DNA of 64,000 bases from Bonia amplexicaulis (taxonomy: Eukaryota; Streptophyta; Magnoliopsida; Poales; Poaceae): positions 13,567,898 through 13,631,897 of the forward strand of contig CM070736.1 in assembly GCA_036346245.1 (NCBI GenBank), read 5' to 3'. Below, in pieces: positions 1 to 11,227 of the stretch (the stretch's first letter is position 1; the number at the start of each line of letters is the position of its first letter). The position numbers and the translations under genes are program-made. The notes beneath the pieces were generated by a model, which was not told the origin of the DNA, did not search any database, and was given only the letters and a program-made list of their open reading frames with translations.

Positions 1-884
1 TCTGGGCATGTGGTGGTTATTGGCTGGTTTTGATGCGTGCTCGGCTCGATCTGGGTTGGTTTGCGGTTGGATTCGGTCATTGTGTTTCATGCATCAAGGT
101 CCAAAATATATCCAATATGATATATCCTTTTGTTTGCTGAATCCAATATTATTTTCCAAAGCTGGCAGTTTTAGTCAAATATTTTTCTAGCTCAATTGAA
201 TCTTTTGAGCAGCAACTTGCATATGCATTTATACATGATATTCAGTGCCTATTTTGGTTGTAGTATTAGTATAATAATCCCAATTTGCTTCTTTATTATG
301 ACTATAACAATTGTAGATCTGACTCTGGGGACTAGTCGAGACTAGTTGGTTGACTACTCGACCGAGTCGCCCCCTTGGCGACTCGACTCGACTTTACGAA
401 ATAACCTTGTTTGGTTTTGAGAGTGTTAGCTTCCCACGAGAATTCACCTCAAGGTTGCTTCTGCACACTAATTCATTTTTTACTCCACGCGAGAAGCTGA
501 ATCTGGTCGTTTTGGGAGGTTGATTGGTACGGCTCCACAAGATTCGAAAAAGAAGTTGGGAGCAGGAGCTGGACCAAACACCCCCTAAGTCATGTACTGG
601 TTGCTTCAAATATTTTCTTATTTTCCTGCCTGTGCATTTTTTACATGTTTAACCTCGTCAGGTCATTCCCAGTACTTTGATACTCAAAAGTAATTGTTCA
701 AAAGAGTAGCTCAACCTATTATTAAGTTTTGGAATTCCTTAAGTTTTTTTATTGGTTGCTTTTCACATATATTTCCATTGACTAAGGCACTAAACTCATT
801 TGGTCTAAAGTAGTTTATGATGCTGTCTAACATTTACATCATAAACCTCTTATCCTCAGGGTTTTAACTTCTGTTTTCCTGCAG
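1..884. other. Non-coding stretch, no gene recognised
   Basis: No open frame here has a recognisable domain or sensible codon use. It is AT-rich and intron- or intergenic-like, with a MITE-like patch at about 404-590. The end, just before 885, is a T-rich tract and CAG that reads as a splice acceptor, so part of it may be intron of the fragment that follows. Confidence 0.4.
404..590. mobile_element. MITE-like fragment (uncertain)
   Basis: The segment begins with CCTTGTTTGG and ends, read on the opposite strand, with GGGTGTTTGG. Such GTTTGG ends are common in grass MITEs. The inverted ends are short and no clean target duplication was found, so this is a weak call. Confidence 0.3.
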
Positions 885-1285
885 CTATTGAAGCAATCTT
901 TACGAGTGAAAAGGTTCAGGACATTGTACCTATCTCCAAGGATTCAGTCCTTATCCTTGGTCAAGGTATGAGTGATGTATCTTGAAGCATGACATTACAT
1001 CTTCTGGATATACTAGTTTTGCTTCTCTTCTTTTCCTTCTTTTGTAATTTTCCTTACATCATAAATATTGTTTTGCAGGCAACATGTTTCTGTATGGAAC
1101 GGCTTGAATTTGGTCGGTTATCATATGTATGGTAAATCTATCTGAAGAACCTTTGTTCATTTCAGTTCATTTTTACATTCATTGGTTTAGTATAGACCCA
1201 CAAATTTTATTTGATATCAGGTGGATACATGACTTGTTTAGATCACGAATTTGCAGTTTTGGATGGGTTTTTGGCTAAAGATAGG
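885..1285 (+). pseudogene. Spliced-looking gene fragment, unknown product
   Basis: Three short segments are bounded by good splice signals: 885-965 (CAG before, GTATGA after), 1079-1131 (TTTGCAG before, GTAAAT after) and 1221-1285 (CAG before, GTAAGT after). The first reads IEAIFTSEKVQDIVPISKDS and onward. The second in one frame gives VSVWNGLNLVGYHMYG, which joins the third (GYMTCLDHEFAVLDGFL). The joining phase between first and second segments does not keep one open frame, so either the gene is broken or a boundary is wrong. The phrase SVWNG is reminiscent of a WD-repeat blade, but that is a guess. No downstream end of the gene was found. Confidence 0.35.
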
Positions 1286-2261
1286 GTAAGTTTAGTCATT
1301 GACAACTGCCTTTTATTTCCCCACTTCTGGACCACTCTTATCTGTTGCTCTCTAATGCTTCGCCCTTTTCTTCCAAAAATGCAGTGTTGTTGATTCTGAA
1401 GATGCACTTATTCACCTGTCTTTGTAGTCATGAGGATCACTAGTCTTCAGTTTCAGTAAGCAGATGAAAAACTCATGACTTGCACAGCAACCAGTGAGAG
1501 TTGAAAGGTGTAGGCCGTTCTCTATCTTGTCAATTCGAAAGCAACATTGGAAAACTACCAGCCATCTTTCAGCACAGCTCATGGAAACTTCTGAACAGAT
1601 GAGGCCAGATTGTGCACGGATTATAACAACCCAGTTGTTCTGTATTCACATTTGTGCACAAGGACGACGACAATCCTGGTTGCTATGGCTGCAAGGTAAG
1701 GCTACAGCCCTGGGGCCATGCTCAGCTGTCGTGGAATGTGGATCATTGTCAAGTGGGTCGGTTATGAAGCTACACATCTGGTGCTCGACAAGGATGGTGG
1801 TCTTATTGCACTTCAGAGACTGGACTGGGATGTCTTGGAGTTGAGTGGGCGCTTCCTTGTAATCGCCAGGCTCTGGGAGAGACTTCTGAAACCAGTAATA
1901 TAGTAGTCCTGAAAGGTCAGGATTACACTAGATCGATTGCTAAAAGGCGTCCACTAGTATTTCTGATGTTAGCTTGCTACAGGATGCTAGGCTGCTAGTT
2001 GTGCCTGTTACTGAAATCGAAGCCCAGTTATTTGTCTTCCTTTGCAATGTTGGCTCTGTTGGCGCCCCCACTGTTTTTTTAATTACAACGAAGGACGTAC
2101 ACTTACGTATATTATATATACCACACGGACACACGTATGTATGTTCTAAATACACGCTAGAACTTAATCGGAGATCCCTGTGAACAGCGTATACGACGGT
2201 GAAGCTTGCTAACCGAGGGAAGCTCGGTCCTCCACTGGCCACTGTTTTCATGGTGGTTCTT
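1286..2261. other. Possible exon remnants, otherwise unassigned
   Basis: An open stretch at 1718-1903 (starting MLSCRGMWIIVKWVGY) has moderately coding-like composition and could be the tail of the gene fragment upstream. It has no domain that I recognise and its start is arbitrary. The rest shows no gene or repeat. Confidence 0.3.
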
Positions 2262-2478
2262 GCCCCGCTTCGCTCTGCGGCTCCGCGCCATGGACAAACA
2301 GTTGGTCTGGGTCAGTCAGCCCAAAGGCCAGCCCAACCCGGCCCAGATTGAGAGCTGATCCAGTCTGACCGTGCCCGTCTTACCCCTTTCCTCTCATTTC
2401 TGGCTGCTGCTCCGCCCGTCCTCGTAGGCTCCCGCCTCCCGGCGACCAGCCTCCATTCCGCCGCCACCAACCAGCCAG
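2262..2478 (+). promoter_or_regulatory. Orphan promoter and first exon-like block
   Basis: A GC-rich block with repeated GGCCC/GGCCCA-type motifs (about 2320-2346) is followed by a C/T-rich leader. It ends at CCAG followed by GTACGT at 2479, a strong splice donor. This is the usual look of a housekeeping-gene promoter plus 5' untranslated exon in grasses. About 110 bp further on an LTR element has inserted. No downstream coding exon was recognised, so the gene is either truncated or lies beyond the repeats. Confidence 0.4.
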
Positions 2479-2588
2479 GTACGTTGATGCGATGGAAATG
2501 GAATCGTACAACTAAGTTTTCTCGTCCGTGCTCTACTTGTTCCCTTGGGCTTCTTGGTACTGTGTGGTTGTATGTAATGCGATGGAAC

Positions 2589-2773
2589 TAAAAGCGTATA
2601 GAGTTTTGGGTAATGATACAATTGATTTTATCTTAAGTTTAAGGTACATGGGTTACATATATATAGCCGGTCGAGGTTGGTGTGAACACGAGACCGAACC
2701 GAACAGTCGGTGTGAACACGAGACCGAACCGAACAGTCGGTGTGAACACGACCAAATATATTATACTCTAACA
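2589..2773 (-). repeat. 3' LTR (185 bp) of TRIM-like element
   Basis: Direct copy of 4053-4292, shorter because it holds fewer copies of a 30-bp internal unit containing GTGTGAACACGAGACCG. It is bounded outside by GGAAC (2584-2588) and inside by the polypurine tract. Confidence 0.85.
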
Positions 2774-2782
2774 TCCCCCCGC
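2774..2782 (-). other. Polypurine tract
   Basis: On the minus strand GCGGGGGGA directly precedes the 3' LTR (TGTTAG), the expected place of the plus-strand primer of an LTR element. Confidence 0.7.
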
Positions 2783-3842
2783 AGTCACAACGGGAGCGTT
2801 GCAGACGGTGAGACTGGAGCAGAAACCGACGAGTAGCTCAAGCAAGGCGGTAGCCCTTTGTGCCGATGTCGAGGTAGACGAGCGCTAGGGTAGAGTAGGC
2901 GTGGTCGAGGATGTCGTCTTTGGAGATGGCCGTGGTCGGCGTGGTCGTGGTCGTTACCGATGTCGGCGGTCGCTCATGAAGCCGCGGCGCAAAAGAGGCG
3001 CCATGGTGATGACGGAGACGCGTCGGCGATCGTCGTGGAAGGGGCGATGCCGAGGTCGGCGTAGTCGGGGCCGTCAGGATGTAGACCGAAAAACAAGCGA
3101 TGCAATCGAGGCGGGCGGGGCGGGAACGGTAGGGTCGCTGCCGAAGTCGATGCAGTCAAGCCGCCAGAGACGAGGCATGTGCTAGGTTTGCCAGACCCAG
3201 CAACGCGTCGGGGACGAAAGCACGCACCGGTGTTGCCAGTACCGAACGTACAAGGGAGAGGGCCCCAACCAGCGTGGTTGTCTTTGCCGCACGAAGAAAA
3301 GCGATCGGAGCGGACGCCCAACCCGGCGGCGGTCCGGGCGGACGCTTTGCCGCAAGGCGCGGCGATCGACACAAGGTATGGCGGCGGCGGTAGCGCTCGA
3401 TGTGGCAATGAGGTCCCAATCAGCATGACGAAGACCAGGTGCAGACAGATGGCACACAAGAGGTTGCGCAGCACAGTCGTCGATGCACAGGGGGCGGCGA
3501 TGTAGATGCAACGGCGAGGACACACGTGCGGCGTGTCTGTGTCGAGGAGGCGACACAACAACAGCCTTGTTGCTCGAAGAAGATGCGCGTAGTACTCGAC
3601 GATGGACGTCACGGGAGCCGGGTGGATCGCGCACAATCGGTGATCGATCGACCGAGTACGCGAGGCGGACGACGATGGAAGAAGTCGGTGGGCGTCCCGA
3701 TCTGTGGTGGCGATGGCGATAATGGCGGCCGGATCAATAGGATCTGCCGCCTAAGCGGTGGCGTTGCCCGTGAGATAGATCTCCGGGGCGCGGTCTTGCA
3801 AAGCGGCTTGGGCTAGGATCTAAACCTAGACGTCTGATACCA

Positions 3843-3932
3843 TAGAAAGCGTATTGAGTTGCATGCACCAACCAGTTCACCCAAAAGCTTAAGCTGATGA
3901 GGAAAGATGGACAATTCACTTATACTTCAACA
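3843..3932 (-). repeat. Second, unrelated LTR-like unit inside the TRIM
   Basis: A 90-bp segment that on the minus strand begins TGTTGAAGTATAAG and ends CTTTCTA. It has its own primer-site-like sequence on its left (minus TGGTATCAGAC, 3832-3842) and a G-rich tract (minus GAGGGGGAG, from 3933) on its right. The parent element therefore contains a complete LTR/primer/polypurine module of different sequence, as after recombination between two related elements. Confidence 0.6.
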
Positions 3933-4040
3933 CTCCCCCTCACGTGTAGGCTCCCTTAGGCCTAATACGTGGAATAGAAGTGGACTGCAATTATTAATTT
4001 TTTAATTGCGTCAGCCGGGTCTTGAACTCAAGACCTCTTG

Positions 4041-4052
4041 GCTCTGATACCA
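4041..4052 (-). other. Primer-binding site (tRNA-iMet type)
   Basis: On the minus strand this reads TGGTATCAGAGC, the standard plant Copia primer site complementary to the 3' end of initiator tRNA-Met. It touches the 5' LTR, which fixes the element's orientation. Confidence 0.85.
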
Positions 4053-4292
4053 TAAAAGCGTATAGAGTTTTGGGTAATGATACAATTGATTTTATCTTAA
4101 GTTTAAGGTACATGGGTTACATATATATAGCCGGTCGAGGTTGGTGTGAACACGAGACCGAACCGAACAGTCGGTGTGAACACGAGACCGAACCGTTGGT
4201 GTGAACACAAGACCGAACCGAACAGTCGGTGTGAACACGAGACCGAACCGAACAATCGGTGTGAACACGACCAAATATATTATACTCTAACA
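4053..4292 (-). repeat. 5' LTR (240 bp) of TRIM-like element
   Basis: Direct copy of the 185-bp repeat, with additional, partly shortened copies of the 30-bp unit. It is bounded by the primer-binding site on the inside and GGAAC (4293-4297) on the outside. Confidence 0.85.
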
Positions 4293-4297
4293 GGAAC

Positions 4298-5512
4298 TGC
4301 ACAGGTGAATTAGTAGCTAGGTTTATCATTTAGGATGGTGTCCACGATTAAGCCTTTTGGATCGAATTATCAACTTCCGGTGTGTCTATTTTGGTGCTCG
4401 TAATTGTAGGGGGCACGGAATCGATTAACAATTGAGATGAACTAATTTGGGGAAAATCTTTAGGCTCTGCTTTAATATCAGTGCTTAGGTATTAAAGATT
4501 CATCACATTCAGAGCCAATAGCCCCTTAAAATAATTACATAAGTGAGTTGCCAAAGGCATCCCGTCACATTTAACAAAGAAAAAATTGATCATTTACCCT
4601 AAAGTTGAGAGGCCATTGCCAATGTGAAGAATCAGTTCATTCAGACTTCGGATGGAGAAAAACGGACTCTTAGAAGATTGAACAGTTGAGAAAATACTGA
4701 AAATTGATAAAGGAGAGAGGAACCCATGGCTCACAGGGGCCCTATGAGTTATTTGCGATTTTTGAATAAAGGAAATTCTGAAAAAGGTTAGGCCGACATG
4801 TGGGCCATGGCTCATGGACCAGATCTATGGACTAAAATTTGGTGTATGGTTGTTACAGTCTACGAAATAGTGCTATAGTAGTAGGGTACAGATGGTATAG
4901 AGACAATCTACTCTGGACCGAGTCCACGGAGCTTGGCGAGGAGGTGGGTCGTGTAGGCAGCCATGTGGCTTGCCACGTGGGACAGGGCGCTGACAGGGAA
5001 GTTCGGTGGTGAACACATGGCGACACGCTGGATGATTAACTGGCTTGGATTGACGGCTGTGGATGGCTCAACGCCGGCAACAGAAACAACGACGAGCGAG
5101 GCATCGACGAGGACGACAAAAGCTGGCGCGTGACATGGCTATTCCCCCTACTGGCTCGGATGCAGTGGAGCTGGCTGACAAGGTCATCGGCGACGAGCTA
5201 TGAGACGGAGGCTTCGGGTGCTCGACGAGTTCAGGGCTCCAGTGGCCGCTTGACCTTAGCGAGGGGTGGAAGGGAGATAGCTTGGTACAGCGAAGCTTGG
5301 AAAGGAGACAGCGAGGAGGAAGGCTCACCGACGGCGGAGGAATCTCCCGCCGGAGTCGGGCGGCGCGGTAGCTTTGATTGCAAGGCAAGACGACGAAATC
5401 GAGACGATGGTGAGGTCAATACGGCGCGGGATGGGGAGTCATGTCCTCAGCGGATACGGCGACGTGGGAGAGCTGTCCATGGCGGCTGCGACAAAGTGTC
5501 CCGGACGGCCAC
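4298..5512. other. No gene recognised; GC-rich block near 5040-5510
   Basis: The first part is AT-rich and resembles intron. The block 5040-5510 is GC-rich with open frames on both strands (for example 5130-5552 plus), but they are rich in arginine, serine and glycine with no domain. It may be a captured or decayed leader sequence. Confidence 0.35.
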
Positions 5513-5752
5513 GGCCTGTTTTTTTTTGCTGCGACTTATGGCTTTTTGTTGAAATTTTTGAATTTTGGCTATTTACGGTATAGATTACGGAGAGACAGAT
5601 ACTCACTTGCGATTTTGGTTGGTACAGATATTGGGTTTTTAACGTGTAGATCATTTAATTTGTAGACCCCATTTTAAGAAAATACTCCGTTTGAAAGTTA
5701 GGTACTGTAGCAGAAGCCAAAAGCTGATTTCAAAAGCCCAAAAGAACAGGCC
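5513..5752. mobile_element. Tourist-like MITE, copy A
   Basis: Ends are GGCCTGTT and AACAGGCC in inverted orientation. The interior shares the family's core with the copies at 16803, 17121 and 20731 (ATACTCCGTTT..AAAGTTAGGTA-type sequence). The length of about 240 bp is typical for this family. No clear 3-bp target duplication. Confidence 0.75.
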
Positions 5753-6330
5753 CGACAACACACCACGGCTTGCGGCTGACGGGCGAGACCGCTCGCAGAT
5801 GAATGACGCGTGGCACAGGGCGGATCAAACGGCTACAATGAAGTGGCCAGAAGAGCTGGGCCGAGCGGAGGCGGACTTGGCTGCGGGCTACAAGGTGGGT
5901 CGCGTGGGAAAGAAAGGAGATGGGCCACACGAAAGCGAGAACGGGCTAGGCCAGGAAGAAAAGGGGTGGACCGGAAAAGGAGAAGTGGACCGGGTAATAA
6001 GATTTCGACCCCATCGGGTTTTGGGATTTTCTATGGGTTTTTGGATTTCAGAAAAGGAATTAAATCAAATTGAGCTCTAGAAAATAGCAGATAAATCCAA
6101 AAAATACAGAAAATTTCCTTGCAACATAAGTAATCCAACTAAATATTTTAATTCATGTTTCTAGGGGTTTTGGAATTTTCTAGGGGTTTAGTTTAATTAA
6201 TGTTTACTTTATTTATATTAAATCTTTTAAATTTCTAAAATTCAATTTAAGATTTAATTAATTGAAGAAAAATCTAAATGGTTGTTTTTTATTTTAAAAG
6301 CTTTAAAAGGCATTGAAAATCAGGATGTTA
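5753..6330. other. LTR-like non-coding segment
   Basis: A GC-rich part with repeated GGGCC motifs (5860-6000) is followed by a long AT-rich tail ending GGATGTTACA. This composition pattern and the TTACA end resemble the LTR of grass Gypsy-type elements. No partner LTR was found in the window. Confidence 0.35.
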
Positions 6331-6878
6331 CATCATGTTATGCTTGAGCTCAGCAACCTCATCCGGCATCTTTGATCGTTCTGATCCTCGGCTTCTCTAT
6401 GAGCCGATCCTCGTTATTGACCATAGTTTACTCCAAACAACTCTGCAAATTCAAAGACCAAGAAATAGTTTTCAAGTACATGTTCTTCACAACTTAAGTC
6501 ACGTTAGTCAAAACATGTTTCATGCAATATTAACGCACTGACCTAGGTCACCCCAAATCAATCTATGACTCAATTTTCCAAAAACCAAGGATTTCTATCT
6601 AGGCCGGCACTACCTCCCGTCGCAGACCGGTACTACCACACCCCACACCTCATAAATGGACCTCTGAAAAATAGCTACCGCCAAGTAAACCACGATACTA
6701 CCTCTCTGCAGTATGACCGCTGCCATACCGATTGTATGACCAGTTTCCCTGAAAATTTCATAAAGCGATCCAGACAAAATACAATCTTTGAAAAATCAAG
6801 TAATTATTCCACAACTTGCAATGGTTAATCACAATATTATTCTAGACATTCTCACATAGTCCTTCAACGTCCAGACTG
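6331..6878. other. No gene seen
   Basis: Moderate AT content with no recognisable coding frame. Short open frames (6335-6541, 6565-6828 plus) show no domain. It may continue the LTR-element debris on its left. Confidence 0.35.
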
Positions 6879-7590
6879 ATGGGCGCCATCGAACCCAGCG
6901 AGGGTAGCCCCACCGCCATGGACGGAGGAGGCGGTGGTGGTGGCATGATCATCTGGAAGTCGCTACGTGACCGGCTCCGGCTCCACCGCGTCGCGAGCGC
7001 TTGGCTCACCCGTCGCCCAAGCCCGCCACCCTACCACGATGAATAGCGCGGGCAGCTTGAGCAACAATAATAGTGGCCACAGCAACAAGTAAAACAACTC
7101 ACCGGCAAGGCAGCGACGTCCTTCTCCCACACCTTCTCCCGAGCGCCCTCGCCCCGCCTAACGTCCACCTCGCGTGTCACCTCGACCTGGGTCACCCCAC
7201 CAACGTGTTAGCTAGTGCCAATCGCGCTGTGGTCGACGACAACGATGAGGACGATTATGACGAGGATAAGGGGAAGGGAAGGAGGAGGCTTCTTCGGTGC
7301 ACACGTCCCTGATGGCGTTGCTGGAGTAGATGGACAACCAGTGGCGCAACAACGAAGAGAAGGAGGGTGGCGGTGCGCGCAAGAACGTGGGGGGTGAGGA
7401 CGGCGAGGAGCGTGAGGAGGAGATGGTGCATGTGTGCTGCGTGTGCATGGTGCGGCACAAGGGCTCGGCCTTCATCCAATGCGGCCACACCTTCTGCCAC
7501 CTCTGCTCCCACGAGCTCGGTCATCCGCGGCAGCTGCCCCCTCTCGCCCTGTGCAACGGCTTCATCCAGGAGAGCCTCGACGTCTTCTGA
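6879..7590 (+). pseudogene. Broken RING-finger (C3HC4) protein gene
   Basis: The first ATG at 6879 opens MGAIEPSEGSPTAMDGGG and continues to WKSLRDRLRLHR, then stops near 7043. The frame must shift to continue. A stretch ending in SLMALLE is followed by an in-frame TAG at about 7328-7330. From 7330 the frame runs to a RING-like C-terminus: CCVCMVRHKGSAFIQCGHTF at about residues 35-54, then CHLC, then LCNGFIQESLDVF and a stop at 7590. The last zinc pair is damaged: a local indel around 7535-7555 turns the expected CPLC into LPPLALC. Intact relatives are small single-exon ubiquitin ligases with an acidic middle and a C-terminal RING. Stops, shifts and the lost zinc ligand mark this as a relic. 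Confidence 0.7.
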
Positions 7591-8779
7591 TGGAACTCGT
7601 CCTCAATCTCTACCTCTCCCCATCCATTTTTAGAACGAAGGCAGATGCCCAAATATATTACGAAAGTTAGAATAACATTACAGATGTTTGAGGGTACCAG
7701 CTTACACTATCAGATCCAGGAATTAGAACCAGTTGTACTCACCAACACCGATTCACTATTACAACTAACTTTGCTAACAAAAGAAAGGTTCCAAAACTAA
7801 TAACCAAACAGACTTTCATCACAACCTGACAGAAAACAGGCAGAGATCCACAATCTTCGACTATAAAAAACTAACAAAAGAGCTAACTTGAATGAGTAGC
7901 ATTTCGAGCTTCAGTAGCTTGGTGCAGCGTTGATTGAAGTTTCGAGCTTCAGGAGCTTCAATTCGGAGCAATCGTGCAAAGTTGTTGGCGCGTTCGAGCA
8001 GCAAGATTGATGGCGAGCGAGTGGCCGATGCGCTGGCGTTGTGAGCAAGATCATAGGTAAATCGATCGATCGAGTTCTTGAGTTATGAGACGCGAACGCT
8101 GGCGTTCGCCATTAACTTTTGGGATGTGATTGATTGTCTAAGCATTTTATAATTGTTTCGAATAAGACTGATATGTATCTATGCATGTAAATTCTATAAC
8201 AGTTGTGACTAAGATTGATACTGTATGTATGTATGTATGATTTTACAGGTAGCGAGTCCAGTGATTTTTTTTTTGAATTTAGTGAATATAATACATGGTA
8301 AGCGCGTAGAAAGGCCAGAGATTAAAATATTTGCCGAAGAGCTTCGACCTTGTTGGGCTGAATCCCATTGTTAGTTAATTTAGACTTAGGCCTACTTCTT
8401 ACCATACATTTGGAGAGGACACCTACTCCTCTCCGCCGAATATATATTAACTATAGATTAGTGAAGTGAATTTACCAATTGCCATGCACTTACCCGGTAC
8501 GTACGTCATGTGCGAGGAACGTCATGTAGCATCGCACGCCTATGTGTACGAAGCACGTTCACTTGCTCGAAAGCGTGATTCTCCACCAAGAATTCTTCGC
8601 CCGACGCACGCAGCTACCCCGCCATCATTTTGAGAAATATTAACGCACGGGCGGGCGGGAAGGTGATGAGTGGGTGCAGTCTCCCGGTGGCCGCAAAGTC
8701 GTAAGGCGGGCTCGGTGCCAGGCAGGAAGGCCAACGGCCACAGCGTACTACCCGAGTCAACAGCCACAGGTGAGCATGT
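7591..8779. other. No gene seen
   Basis: Intergenic sequence after the RING relic. A duplicated phrase (TTTCGAGCTTCAG) occurs near 7904 and 7940. No coding frame with a domain and no recognisable element ends. Confidence 0.35.
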
Positions 8780-9760
8780 CTAGATTTTGCTCTTATTTGA
8801 TTTTTGAAGAATTTTTTTGAAACTTTTAGTTGAAATTTATTGAAATATGTTGAATTTTTTTGAAACTCAATAGTTGAAACTTGTTGAAACTCGATGAAAC
8901 ATGTTGGAACTTAGTTCAAAAATCTGAGACTTGTTGAAACTTTTGTTTGGAATCTTCTAGAAACTTTTAGAAATACACAAAACTCAATGGAAACATAAAA
9001 TATTTTCAAACATTTTTCTTGAAACTTGCTTAAAATGTACGAAACTTGCTGCTATATCATTTTTTTTTCAAACTTGTGAAATTTCTTTGAAGCTTACTGA
9101 AACATGATTGCAATCTCGCTTAAAACTATGTGAAACTCACTATATATTTTGAAACTTCTGTGAAACTTACATGAATTTTGATTTGAATCTCAAAGCATCA
9201 ATGAAATCGGTTGAAACTTGTTGAAACGTAGCATTTTTAAACTTAAAAATAGTTGAAACCTTCTGAAGCATGTCATTTTCAAACATGAAACTAATTGAAA
9301 CAACCAACTCTATATTTTGAAACATTTTGTAAATCTTACATGGATTTTTATTTGAAGCTTGAAGCATCGATGAAATTTGTTGAAACTTCTTAAAACATTG
9401 TATTTTAAATTTTGAAATTACTTAAAATTTGCTGAAACATGTCATTTTTAAAAATAAAAACTACTTGAAACTTGCTGAGACATGATATTTTCAAACTGAA
9501 CCTAGTTCAAATTTGTTGAAACATGGCATTTTCATAAATAAAAACTAGTTGAAACTTGCTGAAACATGATATTTTCAAACTAAAACTAGTTAAAACTTGT
9601 TAAAACATGGCATTTGAAAAATTTATAAAACTTACTGACACTTGGGTCTTTAAACTTAAAACTTACTGAAAACATATGAATTCTAGAACTTAAAACTTGT
9701 TGAAACTTACCAAAATCTGCAAGCTTGATGAAACCTATAAAACATATATCATGCAATGAA
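8780..9760. repeat. Decayed array of TTGAAAC-type short repeats (~1 kb)
   Basis: The motif GAAACTTGTTGAAAC and variants (TTGAAACT, CTGAAACATG) recur through nearly 1 kb at irregular spacing, all in the same orientation. Longer sub-blocks recur as well: phrases of the type AAACTAGTTGAAACTTGCTGAAACATG occur around 9290, 9460 and 9540. Some spacings suggest local duplications of about 70-130 bp. It is too degenerate to give one exact unit. Confidence 0.7.
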
Positions 9761-10038
9761 ACTTTATGGAACAGCTATACCATCGGAATACAGTCTAACG
9801 ATATAGCATGGGCTAGCAGCTCTCGCATCATTTTGCACTAAATTACACCACGTTATTGCATAATCACGTAGCTGTAACCTGTAACGTCCCACGACTAATC
9901 GGGATGTAATGGGACAACGGTGATCTATACATACAACTAGCTAGGAGCAATCTTTTACCGCTGGACTGATCCTACCCTCACGATTTCTAAGGTCAAGAAG
10001 AAGAAAGAAATCAGTCAAATCACAAAGGAGGAAATTAT

Positions 10039-10260
10039 TAGTCCCTCCGGTCACAAATGCACGTCATTTTGGACATCAATATGAAATTTAAAACACAATT
10101 TTAACAACTAATTTTTATTGTAATATATTTATAAAACCTAATGAAATTATTATATTATAACACTACTTTTCGAGACAAATCTACATATATGATTTTTATG
10201 TATCTAATTTAAATATTTAAAGAGATTGTTAAGTTAGGATGACTCATATCTAGTGTTTTT
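10039..10260. mobile_element. Stowaway-like MITE, truncated
   Basis: It starts TA-GTCCCTCCGGTC, close to the CTCCCTCCGT-type Stowaway/Mariner end, and is followed by AT-rich interior. The matching right end was not found, so it is probably truncated. Confidence 0.5.
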
Positions 10261-10571
10261 ACAAGAGACTAAATAAACCATGGGCGATAACCATGGAGAG
10301 GAAACAAGTAACCAAGCAATCAAGCTTACTCGTCCAAAATAGAGGACGCACAAGAGAATTAGATACTATGATATTATTTAGCACTAGATTGTTGTACAGG
10401 GCAAGAATTTGAGGGTCCTAAAAGATTCAAGGGTGTTGTGAGTCAGTGAGTAACAATCTCTTGTACTCTTTTAATATTGTGCTTAAAGAATTTGCGGTCG
10501 GTTTCGTTAAATCTTTTCTCTCTCGTCGTGGTTATTTCAATACCGTTATTTTAGCTCTCTCTATTAGATTC

Positions 10572-10578
<7 letters not shown>

Positions 10579-10617
<39 letters not shown>
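10579..10617. repeat. (AT)n microsatellite
   Basis: An uninterrupted alternating TA run of roughly 39 bp. Confidence 0.95.
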
Positions 10618-10619
<2 letters not shown>

Positions 10620-10922
10620 GTATGTTTGTGTTATATATTTTAAATTCTTATTCGATTCAAGGACTGTGATGTTTAAAAAAGGGTATTAAAATGTAAGAAG
10701 TGTAAAAGTAGTGAGTTAAAGTTTCGAAAGACTCCACCTTCGAAAACAACCTGTATCTGTGACTTGAGTGTGTAGCATGGCGTACTTGACTATCCCACAG
10801 TGCATATCTGTCGACCTGTCGCTGTGCCTGAGAGTGAGTGATCGACAAGAGAAAGAAAACGGAGTCGCTAGGAGTAGTACCTTGTGGTGGTGGTGGTCAC
10901 GCACCAAGGTGGATGGGAGTTA

Positions 10923-11162
10923 GGCTATGTTTTCTTTCGGTTTCTAAAAACTATTTTTTATTTTTTTTATAGCAATAAATTTTTAAATGAAGTATCTTTT
11001 TAAGATAGAATCTACTAGTTAATTATATTATATATTTTACTGACTTTATTTATATCAGCAAAAATTACACGTGAATTTCTGTTACTCTATAATCTCTTGT
11101 ATAAACAGACTAAAAGCCAAAAGCTATAGCTAAAAATCATAAGTTTTAATAAAAAGAACATG
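10923..11162. mobile_element. Tourist-like MITE, copy B
   Basis: Starts GGCTATGTTTTCTTTCGG and ends AAAAAGAACATG. The core shares TTTTTAAGATAGAATCTACT and TAACAGAAA-type segments (inverted) with copies at 15737 and 36503. TTA precedes it; the right target duplication is not clear. Confidence 0.75.
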
Positions 11163-11227
11163 ACAAGGACCCATTGACTCGAGTCGGGGTCAATGCGAGC
11201 GCCTTGTGAGCGAACACGACACAAATC

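Larger units (their letters stand above)
2589..4292 (-). mobile_element. Short non-autonomous Copia-type LTR element (TRIM-like)
   Basis: The element runs on the minus strand. It has direct terminal repeats (2589-2773 and 4053-4292), each beginning TGTTAGAG and ending GCTTTTA on the minus strand. A primer-binding site matching initiator tRNA-Met lies directly inside the right repeat, and a G-rich polypurine tract directly inside the left one. A perfect 5-bp target duplication, GGAAC, flanks it at 2584-2588 and 4293-4297. The 1.28-kb interior is GC-rich and shows no gag or pol; a 220-codon minus-strand open frame at 2974-3636 is arginine/proline-rich with no retroviral motif. It would need enzymes from an autonomous Copia relative to move. 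Confidence 0.85.

Noticed and set aside
2974..3636. 220-codon minus-strand open frame inside the TRIM-like element
   Set aside because: Arg/Pro/Ala-rich with no gag or pol motif, and overlapping open frames in other registers. GC-rich composition explains its length.
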